A program made the position numbers and the translations under genes. Below the pieces are notes generated by a model. That model was not told the origin of the DNA and did not search any database. It worked only from the letters and a program-made list of their open reading frames with translations. From an uncultured Clostridium sp. (GTDB lineage Bacteria; Bacillota; Clostridia; TANB77; CAG-508), in the NCBI GenBank assembly GCA_950059165.1, contig CATLUC010000002.1, forward strand, positions 1,971 to 50,842: 48,872 bases of DNA, given 5' to 3'. This document shows, piece after piece, positions 35,962 through 45,351 of the stretch (its first letter is position 1; the number at the start of each line of letters is the position of its first letter).

Positions 35962-37396
35962 ATTTCATTTCCTCTAAAAACATTTTGTTTAACATTTGTG
36001 GATTTGCTTGTCCTTTTGTTTCTTTCATTGCTTGTCCCACTAAGAAACCTAAAGCTCTATCTTTACCAGCTTTGTAATCTGCTATTGATTGAGGGTTTGC
36101 TTGTAATACTTTTAGTACTACTTCTTTTATAGCATTTTCATCTGATATTTGTATCCAACCTTTTTCTTTTATTATTTCTTCTGGGTCTCTTGGATTTTCA
36201 AATAGCTCTACTAATACTTTTTTTCCTATGCTTGAGCTTATTGTTCCTTTATCTATTAATATTACTAGCTTTGCCAACTGTTGACTGTCAAATGGTATTT
36301 CAATTGGGTCTGTTTCTGTTTCATTTAAAATTCTAGATATGTCTGATATAATCCAGTTGTTTACTGCTTTTGCATTATTACATATTTTTGTTGCCTCTTC
36401 AAATAAGTCTGATAAATATTTAGAAGATGTGATTAAATTAGCATCTTTTTCGGATAATTTATATTCTTCTAAATACCTTATTTTTCTGCTTTCTGGCAAT
36501 TCTGGCAAAGTTTTCTTGATGTTTTCTATATATTCTTCAGATAATTTAATTGCAACCAAGTCTGGGTCTGGAAAATATCTGTAATCTTGTGCATCTTCTT
36601 TATCCCTCATTGAAAATGTTTTTCCAGATACATCATCCCATCTTAGAGTCTCTTGCTCTATTGTACCTCCCTCTTCTATTACATCTATTTGTCTATCTAC
36701 TTCATATTCTATTGCTCTTGTAATACTTCTAAAAGAGTTCATATTTTTCATTTCTGTACGAGTTCCAAGTTTTGTATCTCCCTTTTTTCTAACAGATACA
36801 TTTACATCTGCTCTTAATGACCCCTCTTGCATTTTACAGTCTGATACTTCTATGTATTCCAAAATAGATTTTAGTTTTCTTAAGTATTTTTCTGTTTCAC
36901 TACTGCTTCTAATATCTGGTTCAGAAACAATTTCAATTAGTGGAACTCCTGCTCTATTTAAGTCAACCAAACTTCCACCACCAAATTCGTCATGATTTAG
37001 TTTCCCTGCATCTTCTTCTATATGAATTCTAGTTAAACCTATTCTTTTCTTGCCATTTTCTGTTTCGATTTCTACATATCCATGTTCACACAATGGTTTG
37101 TCAAATTGTGATATTTGATAAGCTTTTGGCAAGTCTGGATAAAAATAGTTTTTTCTATCATTTTTACTGTCTCTTGAAATTTCACAATTTGTTGCTAAAC
37201 CTGCTTTTACAGCATATTCAATAACTTTTTCGTTTAGCACTGGCAAAGTTCCTGGCATAGCCATACAAATTGGACAAGTTTGTGTATTTGGCTCAGCTCC
37301 AAATTTTGTTGGACAAGAACAAAATATTTTTGTTTTTGTTGAAAGCTCTGCATGAACTTCTAACCCAATTACTACTTCATAATCTTCTCTTGACAT
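35960..37396 (-). CDS. gatB: Asp-tRNA(Asn)/Glu-tRNA(Gln) amidotransferase subunit B
   Basis: 478 residues, normal length. Binds misacylated tRNA and its glutamate or aspartate is amidated. Motifs: YEVVIGLEVHAELSTKTKIF, CPICMAMPGTLPVLN with the Cys zinc site, and the C-terminal YqeY/GatB domain. Third gene of gatC-gatA-gatB. No CGG in the gene. Confidence 0.96.
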   Translation of the reverse strand: MSREDYEVVIGLEVHAELSTKTKIFCSCPTKFGAEPNTQTCPICMAMPGTLPVLNEKVIEYAVKAGLATNCEISRDSKNDRKNYFYPDLPKAYQISQFDKPLCEHGYVEIETENGKKRIGLTRIHIEEDAGKLNHDEFGGGSLVDLNRAGVPLIEIVSEPDIRSSSETEKYLRKLKSILEYIEVSDCKMQEGSLRADVNVSVRKKGDTKLGTRTEMKNMNSFRSITRAIEYEVDRQIDVIEEGGTIEQETLRWDDVSGKTFSMRDKEDAQDYRYFPDPDLVAIKLSEEYIENIKKTLPELPESRKIRYLEEYKLSEKDANLITSSKYLSDLFEEATKICNNAKAVNNWIISDISRILNETETDPIEIPFDSQQLAKLVILIDKGTISSSIGKKVLVELFENPRDPEEIIKEKGWIQISDENAIKEVVLKVLQANPQSIADYKAGKDRALGFLVGQAMKETKGQANPQMLNKMFLEEMK

Positions 37397-37479
37397 TCTA
37401 TTTACTCCTTTTTTATTATTTAATAATTTTTTAATTTCTTTAAGTCTTCTTTAACACATTTAAATGGTTTTGTAATATA

Positions 37480-38943
37480 TTAAACTTTTGGGTTATAATT
37501 TTCTCTAAATTTTATTGCTTGTTCAAATGTGTATGCTGCATTTAATATTGTTTCCTCACAGAATTTATTTCCAATTAATTGCATACCAATTGGCATTTGC
37601 TCTTTATCAACACCACATGGAATAGATATTGCTGGAAGTCCTGCTACATTAACAGAAACTGTACAAATATCTGCTAAATACATTTCTAGTGGATTATTAG
37701 ATTTTGAACCTATATCAAATGCTACTGTTGGTGATGTTGGTGTTAAAATAACATCATATTTTTCAAATGCTTTGTTGAATTCATTTACTACCAAAGTACG
37801 TACCTTTTGGGCTTTTTTGTAATATGCGTCATAATATCCAGAAGATAACACATAAGTTCCTAAAATAATTCTTCTTTTTACTTCAGGTCCAAACCCTTCA
37901 CTTCTTGATTTTTTATATATTTCTTTTAAATTTTTAAATTCTGGTGTACGATATGTATAACGAATTCCATCAAATCTACCTAAATTTGAACTAGCTTCTG
38001 CACATGCAATTATATAGTATGTAGCTAATGCATAGTTTGCAATATCTAATGAAAATTCTTCTATTTTTGCTCCTAGTTCTTTGTACTTCTCTATTGCTTT
38101 TTCTAATGATGCTTTTACTTCTTCATTAATTCCTTCTCCAAAAAATTCTTTTGGAACTCCTATTTTAAGGTCTTTTACATCATTTTTTAAAGCTTTCAAA
38201 TAATCTACTTTTTCCTTATCACTTGATGTAGTATCTTTTTCATCATGTCCTGCAATAATGTTTAAAAGCATAGCACTATCTCTTACATCTTTTGTAATTG
38301 GTCCTATTTGGTCTAAAGATGAAGCAAATGCGACTAAACCATACCTAGAAATTAGCCCATAAGTAGGTTTTAAGCCTACTACACCACAAAAACTAGCAGG
38401 TTGCCTAATTGAACCACCTGTATCTGAGCCTAATGCCCATGGTACTAATTTTGCTGCTACTGCTGCAGCTGACCCCCCTGATGACCCACCAGGTACTTTA
38501 TTTAAGTTCCATGGATTTCTTGTTTTTTTGAAATATGAATATTCTGTTGAACTTCCCATTGCAAATTCATCCATATTTAATTTTCCTAAATTAACCATAT
38601 TTTCTTCTTCTAATTTTTCGATAACTGTTGCATTATATGGAGCAACAAAGTTTTCTAACATTTTAGAACTACAAGTTGTTTTTATTCCTTTTGTACATAT
38701 GTTGTCTTTAATTCCTATTGGAATTCCTGCCAAATCTCCTTTTATTTCTCCATTATCTATTTTTTCTTGAATATCTTTAGCTTGTTCTAAAGCTTGCTCT
38801 CCTAAAGGAGTAACAAAGGCTTGTACATCTTTTTCTTTTTCTTCAATTCTGTCTGTGTATGCTTTTGTTATATCTAATATTGTTAATTCTTTATTTTTTA
38901 ACTTTTCTTGCAATTCATGTACAGTTAAATCTGTAATATCCAT
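37480..38943 (-). CDS. gatA: Asp-tRNA(Asn)/Glu-tRNA(Gln) amidotransferase subunit A
   Basis: Amidase that releases ammonia from glutamine. 487 residues. Ser-cisSer-Lys catalytic set: Lys in PIGIKDNICTKG, cis-Ser and nucleophile region in GSSGGSAAAVAAKLVPWALG and DTGGSIRQPASFCG. Middle gene of gatCAB. Confidence 0.96.
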   Translation of the reverse strand: MDITDLTVHELQEKLKNKELTILDITKAYTDRIEEKEKDVQAFVTPLGEQALEQAKDIQEKIDNGEIKGDLAGIPIGIKDNICTKGIKTTCSSKMLENFVAPYNATVIEKLEEENMVNLGKLNMDEFAMGSSTEYSYFKKTRNPWNLNKVPGGSSGGSAAAVAAKLVPWALGSDTGGSIRQPASFCGVVGLKPTYGLISRYGLVAFASSLDQIGPITKDVRDSAMLLNIIAGHDEKDTTSSDKEKVDYLKALKNDVKDLKIGVPKEFFGEGINEEVKASLEKAIEKYKELGAKIEEFSLDIANYALATYYIIACAEASSNLGRFDGIRYTYRTPEFKNLKEIYKKSRSEGFGPEVKRRIILGTYVLSSGYYDAYYKKAQKVRTLVVNEFNKAFEKYDVILTPTSPTVAFDIGSKSNNPLEMYLADICTVSVNVAGLPAISIPCGVDKEQMPIGMQLIGNKFCEETILNAAYTFEQAIKFRENYNPKV

Positions 38944-39006
38944 TAAAAATCCTCCTTTAATTACTTTTTTCTAATCTGTTTAAATTTATCATATTTTAAG
39001 AGCTTT

Positions 39007-39294
39007 TTAATTAATTACTTTTGGTATTTTAAACATATTTTGCTCTTTTTCCATGGCATTTTGTAATAGACTTTCAGTGTCTTCAAATACTTTTACTTCG
39101 TCTTTTCTAAATACATTTTTTGCTTCATTTGCGCCTATTGTTAATTCTAAATTCTCTACTGGTGCATTGTTAACTATGTTTGCAAAGTTTAGAATGTCTT
39201 GTAAATTTACTAAATAATTTTCAATCTCATTTTCTTCTATACTTAAATATGCTAAATTGGCAATGTGTAAAATTTCTTCTTCACTTACTTGCAT
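39007..39294 (-). CDS. gatC: Asp-tRNA(Asn)/Glu-tRNA(Gln) amidotransferase subunit C
   Basis: 95 residues (VSEEEILHIANLAYLSIEEN...), the small linker subunit holding GatA to GatB. The ATG at 39294 is chosen because AAAGGG lies nine bases upstream; upstream in-frame starts lack a site. First gene of gatCAB. Confidence 0.9.
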   Translation of the reverse strand: MQVSEEEILHIANLAYLSIEENEIENYLVNLQDILNFANIVNNAPVENLELTIGANEAKNVFRKDEVKVFEDTESLLQNAMEKEQNMFKIPKVIN

Positions 39295-39349
39295 AAAGTT
39301 CATCCCTTTCTCTTTCAAAATTCGTTTATTATTATATACTTTTTTTGCC

Positions 39350-39379
39350 AAAAAAACAAGCTATTTAGGCTTGTTTTTT
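39350..39379 (-). terminator. Terminator between the Gly-rich gene and gatC
   Basis: AAAACAAGC/GCTTGTTTT stem with a seven-base loop and T-runs on both strands; overlaps the stop of the Gly-rich gene. Confidence 0.8.
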
Positions 39380-41774
39380 AATCAGACATATCAATTTTTT
39401 TAAATGTTACTGTTCCATTTCCACCATTTCCACCATTAGCACAAGCATATGGATATGTTCCTCTTGTTCCTGTTCCCCCTATTCCTCCTGTTACTTCTCC
39501 TCCGATACTTCCACTTACTGTATTTCCATAGAACACATTTATACTTCCTCCACCAGAGCCTGCACCTGCTGCTCTATAAGCTGAGCCTCCATTTGCTCCA
39601 TTTGCTGTAATCTTTCCTGCATTTACAAAATTCTTGGCATAAATAATCAATAATCCACCTGTTCCATTTGCTCCTGGTTCTGCTGTTGAATTTCCTTCTC
39701 CTGTACCTCCTGGATTTCCAGCACCACCACCAACTCCCCATGTCCATCTCTTTTCTCCTGTTCCATTTCCTCCTGCTCCTCCATTAGTTGGTGCATCTGT
39801 ACCACTTAATCCATCTCCACATACTCCTCCTGCTCCAGTTCCACCAGAATAACTAGTTCCACTACTTCCTGCTCCAGAAAATCCATTTGTTCCGGTAATC
39901 TCCTTCTACACGTGCTCCTCCGTCCGTCCCCCTCCTGTCATTCTTCCTGTACCATTTATACCTACATTTCCGATGATATCCTGTTAGGGAATTTCCTCTA
40001 CCATAAATTCTTGCACCTCCTGCACCACCTGTTGCTGGTACTGTTTCATAAGTATTATTTACGTTTTTCCACAAATATACATTTTGTCCGTGGAGCTTTT
40101 GCTCCTGCATTATTTTGAATAGTTGAGCCACTGGCAATTGTCAATGTTCCTGTTACATACAAGAAAAATCCTTTTGGCCCTCCATATTGTGTACTATAAG
40201 GTCCTATAGATCCATTTCCAAGGGCTGCATGTCCAACTTTTAAATCTCCATTTACCTTTACAACAACCATTCTAGTTGCATTTCCACTTTGAGTACCTAC
40301 ATCATTTGCATCTCCAAAAGTACGATTTCCTGTCCATGTAGCTCCTTTATCAAAATAATACATATGAATCTTGTATGTTTCTCCATTTACTTTTATGTCA
40401 TAATATCCACTTTCGTTTATTGCTTCTATTCCTTTTATTAAACTTTCTGAATTTGGGTCATAGTTAATAGTGACACCATAAACATGCCTATGTTCTTTCT
40501 TATTTCCAGCATTATCAATTGCTAATATATGCAAATAATATATTCCTGCTCCTTTTGGTTTTAATGTTAATGTTTCTTTTTCTGATGTAAATGTTCCTGT
40601 ATAATTTGCTTCATCAGTCCCTATATCAGTAGCTACTGTATTATAAACCCATTTACATTTACTAATATCTACTCCACTTTGTTCATCCTTTATTTCAACA
40701 TCTGCTGTAATTGTAGATTTTGTATCAGATGAACTTGCACTTAATTTAACTGTTACCTTTGGAGCTGTTGTATCTTGATCAACTATAACACCTTGTTTTG
40801 ATATGGTTTCTCTCCTGTTTCCAGCATTGTCCACTGATAAAACATGTAAATAATAGGTTCCCGTACTTGAACATTTTATAGTTAGAATATCTTCTTTTTC
40901 TTTTTTAAAACTTCTAGTATATTTTGATATTACATCATCAGTTGTCCCAATTGATCCTTTTGTACGTGTCAAAATATATTTACAATTAGTTATATCAATG
41001 CCACTTCCACCCATATCACTTTGTGTTACTGTTGCTGTGACACTTTCTCCTATTAACATCTCACTTTTATTAAGTTCAATATTTGCTTCATTTGGACCTA
41101 TTTTATCTATATTTTTTACATTTCCTGTTGCTACACATATAACTTCATATAATTCATTTATTAATCTTGCATGAATTGCTCCATTTTCCTCAAATGTATA
41201 TTCCTTTTCGTATTTTTGCCATGTCTTTCCATCTAGTGAATATTGTAATTCAGCTTTATTTAAAAGTTCACTTGAAGCTGAAATACCAACTGTTACATTT
41301 TGGTTTGTCCATTCTTTTTCTTCAGGTGATGGATTATATGTAAATACTATATTGCTTTCTTCAAGTGTAGGCTCGTTACTTTCTCCTTTAGTTCCTAAGT
41401 ATTTTATCTCTTTTTCTGTTATTTTGTACACGTAATTTTCTTTTGTTATTACATTTATTTCTTCATCACTTTTTCTAATTATTTGTGCTTTATCGAATTT
41501 TTCCTCTTTTTGAATTTCTTTTGTAACTTCATCTAAAAATTTTTTATTGTCCCAATTTTCAATTATTTTATCTGGTCTTAACCCATTTGCAATTATCTTT
41601 AAAATTTCTTCATATTCCTTTTTCTTAGTTTCCTCTCCTGATGTATTTGCTTTATTTAATATTCCGGTTTTCTCCTGTTAAACTTGCAATTGTTACTCCT
41701 ACAAGTATTAGCAAAGCTATTATTGTAATAATAAGTGCTATTAATGTTATTCCCTTTTTTGTTTTCATATTCAT
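39378..41774 (-). CDS. Prepilin-like protein with Ig-like and Gly-rich domains, six CGG +1 sites
   Basis: One 796-residue protein if six C residues are skipped; 2397 bases minus six equals exactly 797 codons. The leader GITLIALIITIIALLILVG and TGENGILNKANTSGEETKKK match the 16186 protein, as do Ig-like parts to about residue 330 (YNPSPEEKEWTNQNV; YYLHVLSVDNAGN occurs with variations in two tandem units). Residues about 540-780 are Gly-rich (runs such as GGTGAGGVCGDG and GGNGGNGTVTF). Five sites lie in the Gly-rich segment, two only four bases apart, giving a stretch of six glycines. In frame 0 the gene is split into at least four pieces. It probably forms a surface fibre or adhesin. Confidence 0.75.
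39892..39894 (-). other. CGG +1 recoding site, Gly-rich gene site 6 (residue 626)
   Basis: GAT TAC CGG AAC: skipping C gives TAC GGA ACA AAT GGA and enters the final Gly-rich frame to the stop. Confidence 0.85.
39920..39922 (-). other. CGG +1 recoding site, Gly-rich gene site 5 (residue 617)
   Basis: After site 4, the next codon is again CGG: skipping C gives GGA GGA GCA CGT. Two consecutive recoding events. Confidence 0.75.
39924..39926 (-). other. CGG +1 recoding site, Gly-rich gene site 4 (residue 616)
   Basis: GGG GGA CGG ACG: skipping C gives GGA GGA, directly followed by site 5. Confidence 0.75.
39970..39972 (-). other. CGG +1 recoding site, Gly-rich gene site 3 (residue 601)
   Basis: TAT CAT CGG AAA: skipping C gives CAT GGA AAT GTA GGT, continuing the Gly pattern. 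Confidence 0.8.
40088..40090 (-). other. CGG +1 recoding site, Gly-rich gene site 2 (residue 562)
   Basis: GCT CCA CGG ACA: skipping C gives CCA GGA CAA AAT and enters the next long open frame. Confidence 0.85.
41664..41666 (-). other. CGG +1 recoding site, Gly-rich gene site 1 (residue 37)
   Basis: GAA AAC CGG AAT: skipping C gives AAC GGA ATA TTA, the ENGIL motif present in every paralogue. Confidence 0.92.
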
Positions 41775-41953
41775 TTTTATACATTCTTCTCTCTTTCTTT
41801 TGTTTTTACGTTTTTATTGTAACAGTGTATTGCATAATTTAGAATATGTAACATTAAGTTTTCATAAATTCTTTATTGTAAATTTTATCATACTTATTAA
41901 CAACTTTTCTCTAGTAATGATAAAATTATTAATACAAAGGAGTGTGAATTATA

Positions 41954-43030
41954 TTGAATAAAGGTTTAACATTGATTACATTAGCAATTAGCATAATAAT
42001 TTTATTAATATTGGCAGGGATAACTATTTCATTATTAACTGGAGAAAACGGAATTCTCAATCAAGCAACAAAGGCACAAGAGGAAACTAATATTCAAACT
42101 GCAACAGAAATTATGAATTTGAAGATAACAAATATTCAAATTGCAACATATACCAAAAAGCAACAAATGCCCACATTACAAGAATTTGCAGATAATTTAT
42201 GTGATGACAATGAAATAGAGTATGTAATAACAAAAGATAAAGAAACTGCAAGTAGATTACCTCTTATAGACACAACTGGACACAGTTCAATTTTTACAAA
42301 ACTAAATGATTATCCTTATGAATTTGAAATAGATTCTAAATTGAAATTAGCATCTGTTGATGGAAATATAGTGGATAATGAAACTAATGTAGATAATACT
42401 AATAATGGCAATAATGAAGAATTGATGGAAAAACTTAAAGAAATGGAAATTGCAATAAAATCTATACAATCAGAAAATGAAACTTTAAAAACAAATAATC
42501 AAGAATTAACAAATAAGGTTGAAAATTTAAAAAATCTAGATGGTCCTACTGGAACTGTTATTTCATATATGGGAAATAATTCACCTAATGGATATTTAAA
42601 ATGTGATGGTTCAACTTATAATATATCAGATTATCCAAATCTTGCAGAACAAATTAAAACAGAATTTGGAAGTTATAATTATTATGGTGGAAATGGCACA
42701 ACTACATTTGCTGTTCCTGATTTAAGAGGTGAATTTTTACGAGGAACTGGGACAAATTCACATACAAATCAAGGAAATGGCTCTAATGTTGGTAAACATC
42801 AAAATGAAGGGCTTCCTAATATTACTGGTACAATTATGGACATAGAAGCATACTCAGTAGCTGGTGCATTTTCAAGACCTTATATATCTAATGTAAATGT
42901 AGGAACTGGTGATGGCACTTCTGCTTTTGGTGATATTACATTTTCAGCTTCACAAAGTAATCCAATTTATGGAGCATCAAATAATGTAACACCAACAAAT
43001 ACATCAGTTTTATATTGTATAAAATATTAG
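41954..43030 (+). CDS. Prepilin-like protein ending in a phage tail-collar domain
   Basis: 358 residues in one frame. The leader and helix GLTLITLAISIIILLILAG and LTGENGILNQATKAQEE open a region closely matching the 4319 protein (TATEIMNLKITNIQIATYTK). Residues about 155-200 form a coiled coil. Residues 200-300 form a phage Tail_Collar domain: GTVISYMGNNSPNGYLKCDG and TTTFAVPDLRGEFLRGTG. The start is TTG at 41954 after AAAGGAG. It is the only prepilin gene here on the plus strand. AAC|GGA is read normally, whereas in its paralogue at 41664 the same ENGIL motif is written AACCGGA and needs a shift. Confidence 0.8.
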   Translation: MNKGLTLITLAISIIILLILAGITISLLTGENGILNQATKAQEETNIQTATEIMNLKITNIQIATYTKKQQMPTLQEFADNLCDDNEIEYVITKDKETASRLPLIDTTGHSSIFTKLNDYPYEFEIDSKLKLASVDGNIVDNETNVDNTNNGNNEELMEKLKEMEIAIKSIQSENETLKTNNQELTNKVENLKNLDGPTGTVISYMGNNSPNGYLKCDGSTYNISDYPNLAEQIKTEFGSYNYYGGNGTTTFAVPDLRGEFLRGTGTNSHTNQGNGSNVGKHQNEGLPNITGTIMDIEAYSVAGAFSRPYISNVNVGTGDGTSAFGDITFSASQSNPIYGASNNVTPTNTSVLYCIKY

Positions 43031-43103
43031 TTTTTGACTTTTAAGTAATTTGTTCATATACTATTTTTGCACAAGTAAAATTGTATGAAATACACATATA
43101 ACA

Positions 43104-43144
43104 AAAGACCAAAATTGTTAATAAATTTAACAATTTTGGTCTTT
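43104..43144. terminator. Bidirectional terminator between tail-collar gene and rplL
   Basis: Long stem AAAGACCAAAATTGTTA/TAACAATTTTGGTCTTT (imperfect only at the centre), T-rich on both strands. Confidence 0.85.
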
Positions 43145-43154
43145 ATTTAAAATA

Positions 43155-43526
43155 CTATTTTAATTCTACAACTGCTCCAACTTCGCTGAATTTTGCTTTT
43201 AAGTCTTCTGCTTCTTCTTTAGATACTCCTTCTTTAACTGTCTTTGGAGCTCCGTCTACTAAGTCTTTAGCTTCTTTTAATCCTAATCCTGTAGCATCTC
43301 TAACAACTTTGATTACTTTTATTTTTTGGTCTCCTGCATCTGATAATACAACATCAAATGATGATTTTTCTTCAGCTGCAGCTCCTGCTGCTGCTCCTCC
43401 AGCTGCTGGTGCAGCTGCTGCTACTGCAGATACTCCATATTTTTCTTCGATAGCTTTAACTAAATCTGCTAATTCTACAACAGTTAAAGCGTCGATTTCT
43501 TCGATTAATTTTTCTATTTTTTCCAT
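43155..43526 (-). CDS. rplL: 50S ribosomal protein L7/L12
   Basis: 123 residues: N-terminal dimer domain, Ala/Gly hinge (about 37-53), C-terminal factor-binding domain KIKVIKVVRDATGLGLKEAK. It follows rplJ with 56 bases between. GAC|GGA is read normally. Confidence 0.97.
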   Translation of the reverse strand: MEKIEKLIEEIDALTVVELADLVKAIEEKYGVSAVAAAAPAAGGAAAGAAAEEKSSFDVVLSDAGDQKIKVIKVVRDATGLGLKEAKDLVDGAPKTVKEGVSKEEAEDLKAKFSEVGAVVELK

Positions 43527-43582
43527 TTTAAAATCCTCCTACTTTCTAGTGAATTAGGTTCACCACCCTAAATTATTTTTTA

Positions 43583-44195
43583 TTAAGCCTCTGTTGTTGG
43601 TTCTGCTTCTGTTTCTGAAGCTGTTTCTTCTACTTTAGCTTCTTCTCCGAGTAGCTTCAGCACTTCCAGCTGGTACAGAAACAGTTACTTTTTCTCCAGA
43701 TGCTTCTTTTAATTTTCTTACTTCTTCAAGTGCAACTGCAATTTTTGAAATATTTCCAAGTAATGCACCTGCAAGCATAGATAATAGAGTTTCTCTTGAT
43801 GGTAATTTTGCAAGAGTTATAAGTTCCTCTTTTGTCATTACTTTTCCTTCAATTACTCCACCTTTAATTTCATAGTACTCATTATCTTTACTGAATTTGT
43901 AAATTGTTTTTAATGGTTCAAGATAATCTCCTGAGCTCATTACAACTGCTGTTGGTCCTTCTAGTTTTTCTTCTAAACCTTCGATATTACACTCTGCTAA
44001 AGCTCTTTTTGTAATATTATTTTTTATGATATTATATTTAGCTCCTGTATTACGTAAGTCCCTTCTTAAAGTTGTATCATCTGTTACATTAATTCCTCTG
44101 TAATCTGTTAAAAGTATTATTTTAGCTTCTTTCATACTTTCAGCTAATTTACTTACTTCTTCTTTCTTTTGATTAAGTATTTTTTCACTTGCCAT
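43583..44195 (-). CDS. rplJ: 50S ribosomal protein L10, one CGG +1 site
   Basis: Stalk base protein that binds L12 dimers. 203 residues after the shift at residue 183. The core LLTDYRGINVTDDTTLRRDL and PSRETLLSMLAGALLGNISK is complete before the site. Recoding adds an acidic tail of about 20 residues (GEEAKVEETASETEAEPT), whereas the frame-0 product ends RRRS. Here recoding alters only the extension, but the stop then falls at a normal distance before rplL. It lies between rplA and rplL. Confidence 0.94.
43647..43649 (-). other. CGG +1 recoding site in rplJ (residue 183)
   Basis: GCT ACT CGG AGA: skipping C gives ACT GGA GAA GAA GCT and opens an acidic tail. Confidence 0.8.
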
Positions 44196-44326
44196 TTTGT
44201 TTGTTTCACCTCCTACAAATCTTCTTTATATTTTTTAAATTTAATGACTTTTTAATATCTTTTTAAATTATAAATAACTCGAAAAACTTAACTTTATAAT
44301 AATTTAAACTTTTCTATACATTTAAA

Positions 44327-44362
44327 AAGCACCTTTTGTCCCCAAGGTTACAAAGAGTGCTT
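44327..44362. promoter_or_regulatory. Hairpin in the rplA-rplJ gap, GTCCCC-containing
   Basis: AAGCAC/GTGCTT outer stem enclosing TTTTGTCCCCAAGGTTACAAA. On the minus strand TTTTTAAA follows, so it could act as a terminator or attenuator ahead of rplJ. Confidence 0.5.
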
Positions 44363-44437
44363 AATTTACACTTTTTTAAACCTCGGTAGGACTTAAATTT
44401 TTGCCTACTGTCTTTGGCTTTCTTTATTTTTATGACA

Positions 44438-44487
44438 GGGGACACATCTTTCCCTTGGGTATTTCTTTATGGACAAGATATGTCCCC
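44438..44487. promoter_or_regulatory. Second hairpin in the rplA-rplJ gap
   Basis: GGGGACA-ATCTT pairs with AAGAT-TGTCCCC. The whole 327-base gap (44196-44522) holds no gene and is likely the rplJL leader. L10-type leader control is common in bacteria, but I cannot identify the kink-turn motif with certainty. Confidence 0.5.
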
Positions 44488-44522
44488 TCCCCTTATGAAT
44501 GTGTGTTTACCCCATATTTTTA

Positions 44523-45206
44523 TTATTTTTGGTTTAGGTAAATTCCAGGTCCCATTGTTGTAGTTATTGCTACACTTTTAATATATTGACCTTTTGCTGC
44601 TGCTGGTTTTGCTTTTATAATAGCATTAATTATTGTTTCGTAGTTTTCTAATAATTTGTCTGTTCCAAAAGAAACTTTTCCAAATCCTAAGTGAATAATA
44701 TTTGTTTTATCTAAACGGTATTCAACTTTACCAGATTTAATTTCATTAATTGCTTTTGTTACATCCATTGTAACTGTTCCAGATTTAGGGTTTGGCATTA
44801 AACCTTTTGGTCCTAATACTTTACCTAATCTACCTACAACACCCATCATATCAGGTGTTGCCACTACTACGTCATAATCAAACCAGTTATCATTTTGAAT
44901 TTTTGGTATTAATTCCTCTGCTCCAACAAAGTCTGCTCCTGCTTTTTGAGCTTCTTCTGCTTTTGGTCCTTTTGCAAATACTAATACTTTTTGTGTTTTA
45001 CCTGTACCATTTGGAAGTACCACTGTACCTCTTACTTGTTGGTCTGCATGTTTAGAATCTACTCCTAATTTTACATGTAGTTCAACTGTTTCATCAAATT
45101 TTGGTTTTGGCATTTTTTCAATAATTTCTAATGCTTCTTTAACATCATATTCTTTTGTTCTATCAACTAATTTAGCACTTTCGGCATATCTTTTAGCTAA
45201 TTTCAT
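44523..45206 (-). CDS. rplA: 50S ribosomal protein L1
   Basis: 227 residues, KLAKRYAESAKLVDR at the N-terminus, VGRLGKVLGPKGLMPNPKSG and the C-terminal TTTMGPGIYLN. rRNA- and own-mRNA-binding in other bacteria. It follows rplK after a 289-base structured gap. No in-phase CGG. Confidence 0.97.
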   Translation of the reverse strand: MKLAKRYAESAKLVDRTKEYDVKEALEIIEKMPKPKFDETVELHVKLGVDSKHADQQVRGTVVLPNGTGKTQKVLVFAKGPKAEEAQKAGADFVGAEELIPKIQNDNWFDYDVVVATPDMMGVVGRLGKVLGPKGLMPNPKSGTVTMDVTKAINEIKSGKVEYRLDKTNIIHLGFGKVSFGTDKLLENYETIINAIIKAKPAAAKGQYIKSVAITTTMGPGIYLNQK

Positions 45207-45295
45207 TTTTTTACCTCCTTTGGTTCAAACGAGCTTTGCTCTCCCAATTAAATTTTTATAATAATTTTTCTTAACATTGTTATATGTTCATTTTT

Positions 45296-45322
45296 TATAA
45301 ATTGAAAAGCTGAAGGCGTACT
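45296..45322. repeat. 27-base direct repeat, copy 1, in the rplK-rplA gap
   Basis: Identical to 45403-45429, but here the right arm that would complete a hairpin is missing. Confidence 0.75.
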
Positions 45323-45351
45323 CACTTCTTAAAAACAAATCAAAAGTTGTA

